From UBA4615 sp046046245 (GTDB lineage Bacteria; Pseudomonadota; Gammaproteobacteria; Burkholderiales; Burkholderiaceae_E): a stretch of 64,000 nt of DNA. This document shows positions 11,125 to 20,095 of this stretch, one piece after another (position 1 is the stretch's first letter; each line of letters begins with the position of its first letter). Under the pieces are notes generated by a model. The model was not told where the DNA came from, searched no databases, and saw nothing but the letters and a program-made list of their open reading frames with translations. A program made the translations under genes and the position numbers. The stretch covers positions 186,001-250,000 of the forward strand of contig JBJOKE010000003.1 of the NCBI GenBank assembly GCA_046046245.1. The letters are read 5' to 3'.

Positions 11125-12597
11125 ATGGCCCCCGAACACCTCGACGTGCTCGTCGTCGGCGCCGGCATCTCCGGCCTGAGCACCGGCTGGCACCTGAAGA
11201 CCCGCTGCCCGGGCAAGCGCTTCGCGATCCTCGAGGCGCGCCACGAGCTGGGCGGCACCTGGAGCCTGTTCCGGTACCCGGGCATCCGCTCCGACTCGGA
11301 CATGTTCACCTTCGGTTTCGGCTTCCGGCCGTGGCCGGATGCGCGGTCGATCGCCGACGGCGCGTCGATCATGCGCTACCTGCGCGACACGGCGCGCGAG
11401 GCCGGGCTCGACGCGCTGATCCGCTACGGGCACCGGGTGACCGGCCTGTCGTGGTCGTCGCCGGACGCGCGCTGGACGGTCGAGGTGGCGCTCGCCGACG
11501 GCGGCCGCACGACGCTCACCGCGGGCTTCGTCGTGATGGCGAGCGGCTACTACGACTACGAGCGCGGCCACGATCCCGAGTTCCCGGGTCGCGAGCGCTT
11601 CCGCGGCCGGATCGTGCACCCGCAGTTCTGGCCGGCCGACCTCGACTGGGCGGGCAGGCGCGTCGTGGTGATCGGCAGCGGTGCGACCGCGGTCACGCTG
11701 GTGCCGGCGATGGCGAAGGACGCCGCACACGTGACCATGCTGCAGCGTTCGCCGACCTGGATCCTGTCGATGCCCGCCGAGGACCCGATCGCGAAGCTGC
11801 TGGGCCGGGTGCTGCCGCCCGCGTGGCGGCACCGCGCGGTCCGCGCGAAGAACGTCCGCGTGGGCCGCTGGGTCTACCGGGCCTGCCGCCGCTGGCCGGA
11901 CAGGGTGGGTGCGAAGCTGCTCGAGTGGGCGGGCCGCCGGCTGCCGCCGGGCTATGACGTCGAACGCGACTTCCGGCCGCGCTACCGGCCGTGGGAGCAG
12001 CGGCTGTGCCTCGTGCCCGACGGCGACTTCTTCCGCGCGATCCGCCAGGGCCGGGCGTCGGTGGCCACCGACCACGTGGAGGCCTTCGACGAGACCGGCA
12101 TCCGGCTGCGCTCGGGCGCGCACCTCGACGCCGACGTGATCGTCACCGCCACCGGCCTGGAGCTGAAGCTGCTCGCAGGCATCGCGCCGGTGATCGACGG
12201 CGTGCCGGTGGTGCCGAAGGACCACCTGCCCTACCGCGGGATCATGCTGTCGGACGTGCCGAACCTCGCGCTGATCTTCGGCTACACGAACGCGTCGTGG
12301 ACGCTGCGCGCGGACCTGGTCGCCGACTGGATCTGCCGGCTGATCCTGAAGACCGAGCGCGAGGGCGCACGCTGGGCGGTGCCGAGGCCGCGACCGGGCG
12401 ACGTGGGCACCGATCCGTTCGTCGACTTCTCGTCGGGCTACTTCCAGCGCGCGATGGACCGGCTGCCCAGGCAGGGCACGAGCGCGCCGTGGCGCGCCGA
12501 GCAGGACTACCTGCTCGAGCGCCGCACGATCGGCGGCGAGCGCTTCGACGACGGCGTGATGCGCTTCGAGGGCGCGCGCGCGACGGCGACGACCTGA
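11125..12597 (+). CDS. Flavin-containing monooxygenase, Baeyer-Villiger type
   Basis: 490 residues starting MAPEHLDVLVVGAGISGL. The N-terminal FAD-binding GAGISG (about 11-16) is followed by ELGGTWSLFRYPGIRSDSD. The Baeyer-Villiger fingerprint FxGxxxHxxxWP appears as FRGRIVHPQFWP near residue 175, then the NADP-binding GSGATA. The EthA-like family turns ketones into esters or lactones using NADPH and O2. The next genes are a CoA-transferase and an acyl-CoA ligase, so the product may feed into CoA metabolism. The substrate cannot be assigned. No strong ribosome site was seen. Confidence 0.88.
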   Translation: MAPEHLDVLVVGAGISGLSTGWHLKTRCPGKRFAILEARHELGGTWSLFRYPGIRSDSDMFTFGFGFRPWPDARSIADGASIMRYLRDTAREAGLDALIRYGHRVTGLSWSSPDARWTVEVALADGGRTTLTAGFVVMASGYYDYERGHDPEFPGRERFRGRIVHPQFWPADLDWAGRRVVVIGSGATAVTLVPAMAKDAAHVTMLQRSPTWILSMPAEDPIAKLLGRVLPPAWRHRAVRAKNVRVGRWVYRACRRWPDRVGAKLLEWAGRRLPPGYDVERDFRPRYRPWEQRLCLVPDGDFFRAIRQGRASVATDHVEAFDETGIRLRSGAHLDADVIVTATGLELKLLAGIAPVIDGVPVVPKDHLPYRGIMLSDVPNLALIFGYTNASWTLRADLVADWICRLILKTEREGARWAVPRPRPGDVGTDPFVDFSSGYFQRAMDRLPRQGTSAPWRAEQDYLLERRTIGGERFDDGVMRFEGARATATT

Positions 12598-12711
12598 GGA
12601 CGTTGCGCGAGCGCCGGCGACGTCGCGGACAGCGGTCCTCGGAACGGACGCGGCTCACCGACCGCCCCGTCGCGTACGATCGCCGCTCCCGTCCGGTCCG
12701 CCCGCACCGCC

Positions 12712-13983
12712 ATGCCCCACCCCGTCCGCCTCGACCCCGCGTCGATCGACCTCGCCCGCTGGATCCGCCCGGGCGACACCGTCTTCGTCGGCCAGGGCTG
12801 CGGCGAGCCGCTGACGCTGTCGACCGCGCTGGTCGCGCAGCGGCACGACCTGAAGGACGTCACGGTGCTGCTCTTCACCGTGATGTCGGACACCTTCCGG
12901 CCCGAGCACGCCGACGCGCTGCGCTTTCGCGCCACCGCGGTCACCTCGGGCACGCGCGCGCTCGCCGCCTCCGGCGCGATGGACATCGTGCCGACCCACT
13001 ACGGCGACAGCGACCGGCTCGCCGCCGACGGCGACCTGCGCGCCGACGTCGTCATGGTCCAGGTGAGCGCGCCCGACGCGTCGGGCCGGGTGACGCTCGG
13101 CGCCTCGCACGATGCGTCGCTCGCGCTGATCCCGCATGCGCGCTGCGTGATCGCCGAGGTCAACCGGCGCGCGCCCGCGGTGCGTGCCGAGCACACGCTC
13201 GCGCTGTCGGACTTCGACGCGATCGTCGAGGTCGACCGCCCGCTGGTCGAGTCGCGCTGGCCCGCGGCCGGCGAGGTCGAGGCGCGGATCGCGGACCGTG
13301 TCGCCGCGCTGGTGCCCGAGCACGCGACGCTGCAGCTCGGCATCGGCGCGCTGCCCGACGCGGTGCTCGCGCGGCTCGTCGACCGCCGCGGCCTCGGCTT
13401 CCACTCGGGGATGATGAGCGACCGCGTGGCCGACCTGATCGAGGCCGGCGCGATCGACGATGCGCACAAGGGCATCGACGTCGGCCTGTCGGTCACCGGC
13501 ATGCTGATCGGCACCGAGCGGCTCTTCCGCTTCGTGCACGACAATCCGCGCATCGCGGTGCGTCGGCCGTCGTACACCCACGGCGCGCTGGTGCTCGCGC
13601 GGGTGCGCCGGCTCTTCTCGATCAACTCGGCGCTCGAGGTCGATCTCTCCGGCCAGGTCAACGCCGAGGCCGCGGGCAGCCGCTACATCGGCACGATCGG
13701 CGGGCAGGTGGAGTTCGTCCGCGGCACGCGGCTCTCCGAGGGCGGCGTATCGGTGATCGCGCTGCCGGCCACGCAGGGCGAGTCCCGGCGCACGCGGATC
13801 GTCGCATCGCTGTCGGGGCCGGTCACCACGCCGCGCAGCGACGTCGACCACATCGTCACCGAGTTCGGCTCGGCGCGGCTGCGCGGCCTGTCGCTGGCCG
13901 AGCGGGCGCGCGCGCTGATCGCGATCGCCGCGCCCGAGCACCGCGAGACGCTCGAGCGGGCGGCCTTCGGCGCCGGCCGCTGA
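12712..13983 (+). CDS. Acetyl-CoA hydrolase/transferase family protein (family I CoA-transferase)
   Basis: 423 residues. The N-terminal half has RPGDTVFVGQGCGEPL. The C-terminal half has ATLQLGIGALPDAVL, then FHSGMMSD, and late INSALEVDLSGQVNAEAAGS with GTIGGQVEFVRG, all typical of 4-hydroxybutyrate/acetate CoA-transferases. Members move CoA between carboxylic acids through a glutamyl-CoA intermediate. At the site usually written H(T/S)E, the residue here is Gly233 (codon GGG), so the usual catalytic Glu seems missing. It may belong to a divergent subfamily or act as a hydrolase. It lies between the monooxygenase and the acyl-CoA ligase on the same strand. Confidence 0.82.
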   Translation: MPHPVRLDPASIDLARWIRPGDTVFVGQGCGEPLTLSTALVAQRHDLKDVTVLLFTVMSDTFRPEHADALRFRATAVTSGTRALAASGAMDIVPTHYGDSDRLAADGDLRADVVMVQVSAPDASGRVTLGASHDASLALIPHARCVIAEVNRRAPAVRAEHTLALSDFDAIVEVDRPLVESRWPAAGEVEARIADRVAALVPEHATLQLGIGALPDAVLARLVDRRGLGFHSGMMSDRVADLIEAGAIDDAHKGIDVGLSVTGMLIGTERLFRFVHDNPRIAVRRPSYTHGALVLARVRRLFSINSALEVDLSGQVNAEAAGSRYIGTIGGQVEFVRGTRLSEGGVSVIALPATQGESRRTRIVASLSGPVTTPRSDVDHIVTEFGSARLRGLSLAERARALIAIAAPEHRETLERAAFGAGR

Positions 13984-14117
13984 CGGCGCCCGGTCCGCAT
14001 CGCGCGTCGGGATGCAGGCCCGGCCGCGACCGGGGCGCGATTGACGCGGCGGCCCCGCCACGCGAGCATCCGCCGACCGCACGACGGCGCCCGATCGCCG
14101 CACCCCAGGAGACCACC

Positions 14118-16070
14118 GTGAACCGCCCGCACCTGCTCGACCGGATCATCGGCCCGGACTGGCCCGACCTGTCGACCCCCGACGCACTGCGCGCCTTCGA
14201 GGAGACGCCCTACGTCGAGCGCATCGCCGCGCCGAGCACCTACGAGGCGCTGCGCCTGGGCGCCGCCGCGAACCCCGATGCGCCGGCGATCCGCTTCCTG
14301 CCGAATGCCGATCCCGCCGAGTCGCCGATCGTCTTCGGCCACGCTCAGTGCTTCGCGCGGGTCACGCAGGCGGCCAACGCGTTCCACGCGATCGGCACGG
14401 CGCACACCGACACGGTGAGCCTGCTGCTGCCGCTGCTGCCCCAGGCGTTCTTCACGCTGTACGGCGCCGAGGCCGCCGGCATCGCGAATCCGGTGAACCC
14501 GCTGCTCGAGGTCTACCAGCTGGTCGAGATCCTGAGGGCGGCCGAGACGAAGGTGCTGGTGGCGCTCGGGCCGATGCCGGGCACCGACATCTGGGAGAAG
14601 GTGCAACGCATCCGCGCCGAGATGCCCGACCTGGCCGCGATCGTCGTCGTGGGCGGCGCGTCGGTCGCGACCGCGAAGCCGGTGAAGGCGGGCGACCCGA
14701 TCCCGGCGACCGCCGACGGCCTCGCGCCGATCTACGACTTCGACGCGCTGCTCGCGGTGCAGCGCTCGGACGGGCTCGCCAGCGGCCGCACGATCCGGCC
14801 CGACGACACCGCCGCCTACTTCCACACCGGCGGCACCACCGGCACGCCGAAGCTCGTCCGCCACACGCACGCGAACCAGGTCTACCAGGCCTGGGTCTGC
14901 GGGCTGATGCTGCGGATCGACCGCGGCGACACGGTGCTCTTCGGGCTGCCGCTCTTCCACGTCGGCGGCGCGCTGACGCAGGGGCTGGCCTGGCTGTCGG
15001 CGGGCGGCTGCCTGACGGTGCTCTCGCCCGCGGGCTGGCGCAGCCCGGCCGCGCAGCGCAACGTCTGGAAGCTGGTCGAGACGTACCGACCGACGACCTT
15101 CTCCGGTGTGCCGACCGTGCTCACCGCGGCGCTGAACGCGCCGATGGAGGGCATCGACGCCTCGTCGGTGCGGCGCGTGTCGGCGGGCGGATCGGCCATT
15201 CCGGTCGCGGTCGGCCGCGCGTACACCGAGCGCTTCGGCTGGCCGGTACTCGAGGTCTACGGCATGACCGAGACCGCGTCGGTGCACACCATCTCCTACT
15301 CGGACCGGCCGATCCGCCTCGGGTCGGTGGGTCACCCGGTGCCCTACAGCCGCGTGCGCGTCGTGAGGATCGGTGCGGACGGCCACGCTTCGGCCGACTG
15401 CGCGACCGACGAGATCGGCGTGGTCGCGATGGCCGGCCCGGGCTGCTTCAGCGGCTACAAGAGCGAGCGCCACAACAAGGACGCCTTCGTCGAACCGGGC
15501 TGGGTCAACAGCGGCGACCTCGGCCGCCTCGACGCCGACGGCTACCTGTGGATCACCGGCCGCGCGAAGGACCTGGTGATCCGCGGCGGCCACAACATCG
15601 ACCCGCAGCCGATCGAGGAGATCCTGTTCTCGCATCCCTCGGTGGCGCTGGCCGCGATGGTGGGGCAGCCGGACGTCTACGCGGGCGAACTCCCGGTGGC
15701 CTACGTGCAGGCGAAGCCGGGCGCGGCGGTCGACACGAACGCGCTGGTGGACTTCGTCCGCGATCGCACGCCCGAGCGCGCGGCGGTGCCGGTGGCGATC
15801 CACGTGGTCGACCCGATGCCGCTGACCGGCGTGGGCAAGGTGTTCAAGCCGGCGCTGCGCTGGGACGCGGCGCGGCGCGTGGTCGAGCGGATGCTCGCGG
15901 ACCTCGCGCTGCCGGGGCTGCGCGTGGAGGTGGGCGCACATCCGGTTCACGGCTCGCTGATCACCGTGTCGGTGGCGGGCGTGCCGGAGGGCGGACGTGC
16001 CGGCGTCGCGGCCGCGGTGCAGGAGCGGATCGGGCCGCTGACCACGCGGCACGAGATCGACTGGCGCTGA
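14118..16070 (+). CDS. AMP-dependent acyl-CoA synthetase
   Basis: 650 residues from GTG 14118, with AGGAG six bases upstream. The adenylate-forming signature is YFHTGGTTGTPKLVRHTH (about residue 235). It is followed by EVYGMTETASVHT, NSGDLGRLDADGYLWITGRA and KDLVIRGGHNIDPQPIEE. A C-terminal LTGVGKVFKP holds the catalytic Lys. It activates a carboxylic acid to its CoA thioester via an acyl-AMP. Length and motifs fit medium-chain, cyclic or aromatic acid ligases; the substrate is unknown. It is the third gene of the 11-16 kb catabolic group. Confidence 0.9.
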   Translation: MNRPHLLDRIIGPDWPDLSTPDALRAFEETPYVERIAAPSTYEALRLGAAANPDAPAIRFLPNADPAESPIVFGHAQCFARVTQAANAFHAIGTAHTDTVSLLLPLLPQAFFTLYGAEAAGIANPVNPLLEVYQLVEILRAAETKVLVALGPMPGTDIWEKVQRIRAEMPDLAAIVVVGGASVATAKPVKAGDPIPATADGLAPIYDFDALLAVQRSDGLASGRTIRPDDTAAYFHTGGTTGTPKLVRHTHANQVYQAWVCGLMLRIDRGDTVLFGLPLFHVGGALTQGLAWLSAGGCLTVLSPAGWRSPAAQRNVWKLVETYRPTTFSGVPTVLTAALNAPMEGIDASSVRRVSAGGSAIPVAVGRAYTERFGWPVLEVYGMTETASVHTISYSDRPIRLGSVGHPVPYSRVRVVRIGADGHASADCATDEIGVVAMAGPGCFSGYKSERHNKDAFVEPGWVNSGDLGRLDADGYLWITGRAKDLVIRGGHNIDPQPIEEILFSHPSVALAAMVGQPDVYAGELPVAYVQAKPGAAVDTNALVDFVRDRTPERAAVPVAIHVVDPMPLTGVGKVFKPALRWDAARRVVERMLADLALPGLRVEVGAHPVHGSLITVSVAGVPEGGRAGVAAAVQERIGPLTTRHEIDWR

Positions 16071-16084
16071 GGGCACGGGCGGGC

Positions 16085-16104
16085 GCGGCGCGGCCGCGCG
16101 CCGC
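16085..16104. terminator. Hairpin between convergent genes, possible bidirectional terminator
   Basis: A perfect 8-base stem GCGGCGCG/CGCGCCGC with a GCCG loop lies in the 62-base gap between the convergent acyl-CoA ligase and amidohydrolase genes. There is no T-run on either side, so intrinsic termination is uncertain. Position and stem strength are the only support. Confidence 0.35.
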
Positions 16105-16132
16105 TCGCCGGGGGGCACGCGGCGCGCCGCGG

Positions 16133-17008
16133 TCAGCCGTAGAGCCGGCCTGCGCCGCGCACGATCCGTGCCGCGGCCGCCTCGCCCAGCGCGGCGACGA
16201 CCGGTGCGAGCATCGACGCGTAGTCGGGCGCGGTGCCGGGCGGGTAGCTGGTGTGCGGCCAGTCCGAGCCCCAGACGAGGCGGTCGCCGAACCGCGCGGC
16301 CATGCGGCGGATCGTGTCGTGCAGCGTGTCCCAGGGCGCGGCGGCGCCGAGGCGGTACCAGCCGGAGAGCTTGACCCAGGCGCCGCCGTCGGCGAGGCGG
16401 GCGAGCGCGTCCCAGGCGGGGTCGCCGGCGGGCAGGTCCGCCCGGATGCCGGCCATGTGGTCGAGGACGGCGACCGGTCCGTCGCGCCGCGCGTGCAGCG
16501 CCGCGATCGCCTCGAGCTCGCCGGCCGGTGCGTACCACTGCAGGTGCCAACCGCGCTCGGCGAGCCGCGGCGCGAGCGCGGCGTGGTCGCGCGCCGGGTC
16601 CCCGCCGTGGCCGACCGGCGAGACGCGGTTGAAGCGCGCGGCGCGCACGCCGGCGGCATGCAGCGCATCGAGCGTCGCGTCGTCGATGCCGGGGTCGAGC
16701 ACCGCGACGCCGCGGTGGCGGCCCCGCCCTTCGGCGAGCGCGCGCAGCATCACCGCGGCGTCGGTGCCGTAGACGCTCGGCTGGACGATCACCAGCCGCG
16801 AGACGCCGACGCCCGCGGCCTCGGCCTCGATCGCCGCCAGCGGCCGGTGCGCAGGCGCGTAGTGGCCGGGGACCGTGGGCGCGGCGGCGTCGAAGACGTG
16901 GACGTGGGCGTCCCAGGCATCGGCGCGGTCGCCCGGGCTGGCCGGGCCCCCGGCGCCATCCGTACCGGTCGTGCCGGTCGTGCCGGTCATGCCGGTCATG
17001 CCGGTCAT
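16133..17008 (-). CDS. Amidohydrolase family protein, LigI-like (2-pyrone-4,6-dicarboxylate hydrolase family)
   Basis: About 291 residues. TIM-barrel amidohydrolase motifs are AWDAHVHVFDA (HxH), VAVLDHMAG (His), WVKLSGWYRLG and LVWGSDWPHTSY (Asp). This set is typical of the LigI/YitF group that opens lactone or pyrone rings in aromatic catabolism. The start is unusual: three in-frame ATGs nine bases apart (17008, 16999, 16990) sit in a 9-bp tandem repeat and give MTGMTGMTGTTGTTG. The first ATG overlaps the stop of the upstream Bug gene by four bases. The real substrate is open. Confidence 0.8.
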   Translation of the reverse strand: MTGMTGMTGTTGTTGTDGAGGPASPGDRADAWDAHVHVFDAAAPTVPGHYAPAHRPLAAIEAEAAGVGVSRLVIVQPSVYGTDAAVMLRALAEGRGRHRGVAVLDPGIDDATLDALHAAGVRAARFNRVSPVGHGGDPARDHAALAPRLAERGWHLQWYAPAGELEAIAALHARRDGPVAVLDHMAGIRADLPAGDPAWDALARLADGGAWVKLSGWYRLGAAAPWDTLHDTIRRMAARFGDRLVWGSDWPHTSYPPGTAPDYASMLAPVVAALGEAAAARIVRGAGRLYG

Positions 17009-17011
17009 GCC
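16961..17011. repeat. 9-bp tandem repeat across the start codons of the amidohydrolase
   Basis: About 5.7 copies of a CRTGCCGGT unit (plus-strand view). Copies differ mainly at one G/A position, which decides whether the minus-strand codon is ATG (Met) or ACG (Thr). The repeat also spans the stop codon of the upstream gene. A 9-base period keeps the frame when copies are gained or lost. Confidence 0.85.
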
Positions 17012-18063
17012 GCCGTGATCTTGCGCTCTCGCACGAGCCGGCCCCACTGCGCCTGCTGTGCCTTCAGGAAGCCACCCACCGCCGCCTCGCTCGCGTTGTC
17101 GAAGACCTCGCCCGACAGCTGCCGGATGCGGCCCACCACCTCGGGGTCGCCGAGCGCCCGGCGGATCGCGGCCGAGAGCGTGGCCTTGGTCTGCGCGCCG
17201 ATGCCGGCGGGCGCGACGATCGGGTTCCATTCGAAGACCTCGACGCCCTTCACGCCCGACTCGGCGATCGAGGGCACCGCCGGCAGCGCGCGCGTGCGCA
17301 GCGGCGCGGTGACGCCGAGCGCGCGCAGCCTGCCGGACTGGATGTGGCCGAGCGACGAGGCGACGTTCGCGAAGAAGAGCGGCACCTGCCCGCCCATCAC
17401 GTCGTTGAGCGCCGGTCCGCCGCCGCGGTAGGGCACGTGCAGCAGCTCCACGCCCGCGCGCTGCTCGAAGAGCGCGCCCGCGAGGTGCTGCGCCGAGCCG
17501 TTGCCGGAGGACGCGTAGGCGATCTTCCCCGGGCTCGCCTTCGCCATCCGGATCACGTCGGCGACGGTCTTCGCCTCGAAGCCCGGCGTGCAGACCAGCA
17601 CGTTCGGGAAGAGCGCGACGACCGCGAGCGGCGCGAAGGCGGTCTCGGTGTCGTAGGGCAGCTTCGGGAACAGCGACGGGTTCACCGCGTACGAGGACGC
17701 GTCGAAGAGCAGCTGCGTGCCGTCGGGCGCGGCGCGCGCCACCTGCTGCGCGGCGATCTGGCCGCTCGCGCCCGGCCTGTTCTCGACGATCACCGGCTGG
17801 CCGAGCGCCTCGGCGAGCTTCGGCGCGACGAGCCGCGCCATCAGGTCCGCACCGCCGCCCACCGGGTAGGAGACGACCAGCGTCACCGGCTTGCCGCCGG
17901 CGATCGGAGACGCCGCGCGCACGCGGCCGGGCAGCGCCGGCAACGCGAGCAGGCCCACGGCGCACAGCGCGCGGCGGCGGCCGATCGAGGCCGCACCGGA
18001 CCGCGCGGCCGGACGGGACACAGCGGTCGGGACGGCGGTGCGGGAAACGGACGGAGCGGGCAT
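17005..18063 (-). CDS. Bug-family tripartite tricarboxylate transporter substrate-binding protein
   Basis: 352 residues. An Arg-containing export signal (IGRRRALCAVGLLALPALPG) reaches about residue 50. The Bug fold follows: PVTLVVSYPVGGGADLMARL, VIVENRPGASGQIAAQQVAR, LPYDTETAFAPLAVVA and HVPYRGGGPALNDVMGGQ. These periplasmic proteins bind carboxylated solutes, often aromatic or dicarboxylic acids. No TctA/TctB membrane genes are nearby. Strong GAGGAG site. It overlaps the LigI-like hydrolase gene (ATGA) and follows the GntR regulator, so it probably captures the substrate that the hydrolase degrades. Confidence 0.9.
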   Translation of the reverse strand: MPAPSVSRTAVPTAVSRPAARSGAASIGRRRALCAVGLLALPALPGRVRAASPIAGGKPVTLVVSYPVGGGADLMARLVAPKLAEALGQPVIVENRPGASGQIAAQQVARAAPDGTQLLFDASSYAVNPSLFPKLPYDTETAFAPLAVVALFPNVLVCTPGFEAKTVADVIRMAKASPGKIAYASSGNGSAQHLAGALFEQRAGVELLHVPYRGGGPALNDVMGGQVPLFFANVASSLGHIQSGRLRALGVTAPLRTRALPAVPSIAESGVKGVEVFEWNPIVAPAGIGAQTKATLSAAIRRALGDPEVVGRIRQLSGEVFDNASEAAVGGFLKAQQAQWGRLVRERKITAA

Positions 18064-18073
18064 CGGGGACTCC

Positions 18074-18817
18074 TCAGATGAGCGTGACCGTGTAGCGGAA
18101 CGCATGGGCGTCGCCGCGGGTGCGACGGAACTCCACCGCGCGGCCGGCGACGTCGTAGGCGACGCGGTCCACGCAGGCGCAGGGGTGGCCGGGCTCGAGC
18201 GCGAGCCGCCTCGCGTGCGCCGCGCCCAGCGCGTCGAAGCGGATCGTGTCGACCGCGCGGTGCACGTGCACGCCGCAGCGGGCCGCATAGACCGGGTACA
18301 GCAGGTCGCCCCAGTCGTCGGTGGGCCCGTGCACGAGCGCGTCGAACGCGGGCAGCGGCAGCCACAGGTCCTCGACGAGGCAGGGCACGTCGTCGAGCGT
18401 GCGCACGCGCTGCAGGCGCAGCGCCGGCGCGCCGCGGGCGAGGCCGAGCGGCGCGGCGGCCTCGGCCGGAACCGGCACGACCTGCCGAGAGACGATCCGG
18501 GACGCCGGCACGCGGCCGTCGTCGCCGAAGCGGAAGAAGCGCAGCAGCGTGGAGCCGGCGAGCCCCGCGCGCACGAAGGTGCCGCGGCCGTGCCGCCGGT
18601 CGATCAGCCCGTCGTCGGCGAGGAGTTCGAGCGCGCGGCGCAGCGTGCCGAGCGCCACGCCGTGCTCGGCGGCGAGCCGCTCCTCGGCGGGCAGCGCGCT
18701 GCCTGGCGGCCACTCGCCGGCGACGATGCGCGCCCGCAGCGCCGCGGCGAGCGCGGCGTAGCGGCTGAGACCGGGCTGGATCGGGACGACGGCGGCGGGG
18801 ACCGGGGCGACGGGCAT
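18074..18817 (-). CDS. GntR-family transcriptional regulator with UTRA domain (HutC type)
   Basis: About 247 residues from ATG 18817. The N-terminal winged helix-turn-helix is SRYAALAAALRARIVAGEWP, LPAEERLAAEHGVALGTLRR and GLIDRRHGRGTFV. The C-terminal UTRA ligand domain ends with YDVAGRAVEFRRTRGDAHAF. It probably represses the Bug/hydrolase genes ten bases downstream and the divergent oxidoreductase until a catabolic intermediate appears. The frame is open further upstream, so the start could be earlier. Confidence 0.85.
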   Translation of the reverse strand: MPVAPVPAAVVPIQPGLSRYAALAAALRARIVAGEWPPGSALPAEERLAAEHGVALGTLRRALELLADDGLIDRRHGRGTFVRAGLAGSTLLRFFRFGDDGRVPASRIVSRQVVPVPAEAAAPLGLARGAPALRLQRVRTLDDVPCLVEDLWLPLPAFDALVHGPTDDWGDLLYPVYAARCGVHVHRAVDTIRFDALGAAHARRLALEPGHPCACVDRVAYDVAGRAVEFRRTRGDAHAFRYTVTLI

Positions 18818-18875
18818 CTCGGCGACCGGGGCGACGGCTCGGGCGGCCGGACCCGGCCTCGACCCACCCCTCTGC

Positions 18876-18887
18876 TCCTCTAGAGGA
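18876..18887. promoter_or_regulatory. Perfect 12-bp palindrome, candidate GntR operator
   Basis: TCCTCTAGAGGA is a perfect palindrome in the 163-base gap between the GntR gene and the divergent oxidoreductase. Its location suits an autoregulatory operator serving both directions. No family consensus was matched, so this is positional inference. Confidence 0.4.
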
Positions 18888-18980
18888 CTGTATCCCGATG
18901 CCCTGGCGGTGTCGAGGACGCGGCCGCGGACCGGCGACCGGATACCATCCGGGATCACCGCACCGAGGAGACCGTCCCGA

Positions 18981-19970
18981 ATGAAAGCCGTCCGCTTCTC
19001 CACCTTCGGCCCCGCGCACGAGGTGGCCGAGCTCGTCGATCTGCCCGAACCCGACGCGCCCGGTCCCGGCGAGGTGCTGCTCGAGATCGAGCGCTCGTCG
19101 ATCAACCCGGCCGACCTGCTGCAGTTCGAGGGCCGCTACGGCGCGGTGCAGCCGAAGCTGCCGGTCTGGGCCGGCGGCGAGGCGGTGGCCCGCGTGCTGC
19201 AGGCGGGCGAGGGCGTGACCCACCTGAAGCCGGGCGATCGCGTGCTCGCGCTGCTCGCGGTGCGCGGCAACTGGCGGGCGCGCGCGAAGGCGAATGCCTC
19301 GCGCCTGTTCGCGCTGCCGGACGGCGATCTCGACCAGCTGGCGATGCTCGGCGTGAATCCGCCGACCGCGTGGCTGATGCTGCACGACTTCGTGACACTC
19401 CAGGCCGGCGACTGGGTGATCCAGAACGCCGGCAATTCCGGCGTCGGCCAGGCGGTGATCCAGTTCTCGAAGCGGCTCGGCTGGAAGACGGCGAGCGTCG
19501 TGCGCCGCGACGAGCAGGTCGCGCCGCTGAAGGCGCTGGGCGCCGACGTGGTGCTGGTCGACGGACCGGACCTCGCCGAGCGCGTGCACGCGGCCACCGG
19601 CGGCGCGAAGCCGCGCCTGGGCATCGACGCGGTGGCGGGCGAGGCCACCCGCCGGCTCGGCCGTGCGCTCGCCGACGGCGGCACCGTGGTGAACTACGGG
19701 ATGCTGTCCGGCCAGCCCTGCGCGCTCGAGCCGGGCGACGTGGTGTTCCGCGACCTGTCGCTGCGCGGCTTCTGGCTCGCGCGCTGGTTCGCGACGCAGC
19801 CGCTCGACGCGCAGCACGCGCTCTACCGGCAGCTGGGCGCCGCGATCGCCGACGGCACGCTGCGGGTGGCCGTCGAGAAGGTCTATCCGCTCGCTCAGGT
19901 GAAGGAGGCGCTCGCGCACGCGGCACGACCAGGGCGCGCGGGCAAGGTGCTGCTGGCGCCGAACGCCTGA
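18981..19970 (+). CDS. Zinc-independent medium-chain dehydrogenase/reductase, quinone oxidoreductase or enoyl reductase (MECR-like)
   Basis: 329 residues starting MKAVRFSTFGPAHEVAELVD. The N-terminal GroES-like domain has INPADLLQFEGRYG and PVWAGGEAVARVLQAGEG. The nucleotide-binding part has GDWVIQNAGNSGVGQAVIQFSK. The NAG(N)SGVG pattern and NPPTAWLML resemble mitochondrial-type 2-enoyl thioester reductases. The Cys/His zinc ligands of alcohol dehydrogenases are not evident. It probably uses NADPH to reduce an enoyl or quinone substrate. GAGGAG lies eleven bases upstream. Divergent from the GntR regulator. Confidence 0.85.
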   Translation: MKAVRFSTFGPAHEVAELVDLPEPDAPGPGEVLLEIERSSINPADLLQFEGRYGAVQPKLPVWAGGEAVARVLQAGEGVTHLKPGDRVLALLAVRGNWRARAKANASRLFALPDGDLDQLAMLGVNPPTAWLMLHDFVTLQAGDWVIQNAGNSGVGQAVIQFSKRLGWKTASVVRRDEQVAPLKALGADVVLVDGPDLAERVHAATGGAKPRLGIDAVAGEATRRLGRALADGGTVVNYGMLSGQPCALEPGDVVFRDLSLRGFWLARWFATQPLDAQHALYRQLGAAIADGTLRVAVEKVYPLAQVKEALAHAARPGRAGKVLLAPNA

Positions 19971-20095
19971 GCGCGCGCGGCCGTCGGCGCGGCGTCGGCG
20001 CCCGGTCCGGCTTCGAGCGCCCCGTCGCTCGGGCTCTCGGATCCGCGGGCCCGCCTTCGAGCCCGGCTCGGGGGCGGCGGTCGCCCGCCGCGCCG

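Noticed and set aside
19971..20095. Possible terminator between the convergent oxidoreductase and nitrilase genes
   Set aside because: Only imperfect GC-rich stems of about five bases and no T-run; not better than chance in this composition.
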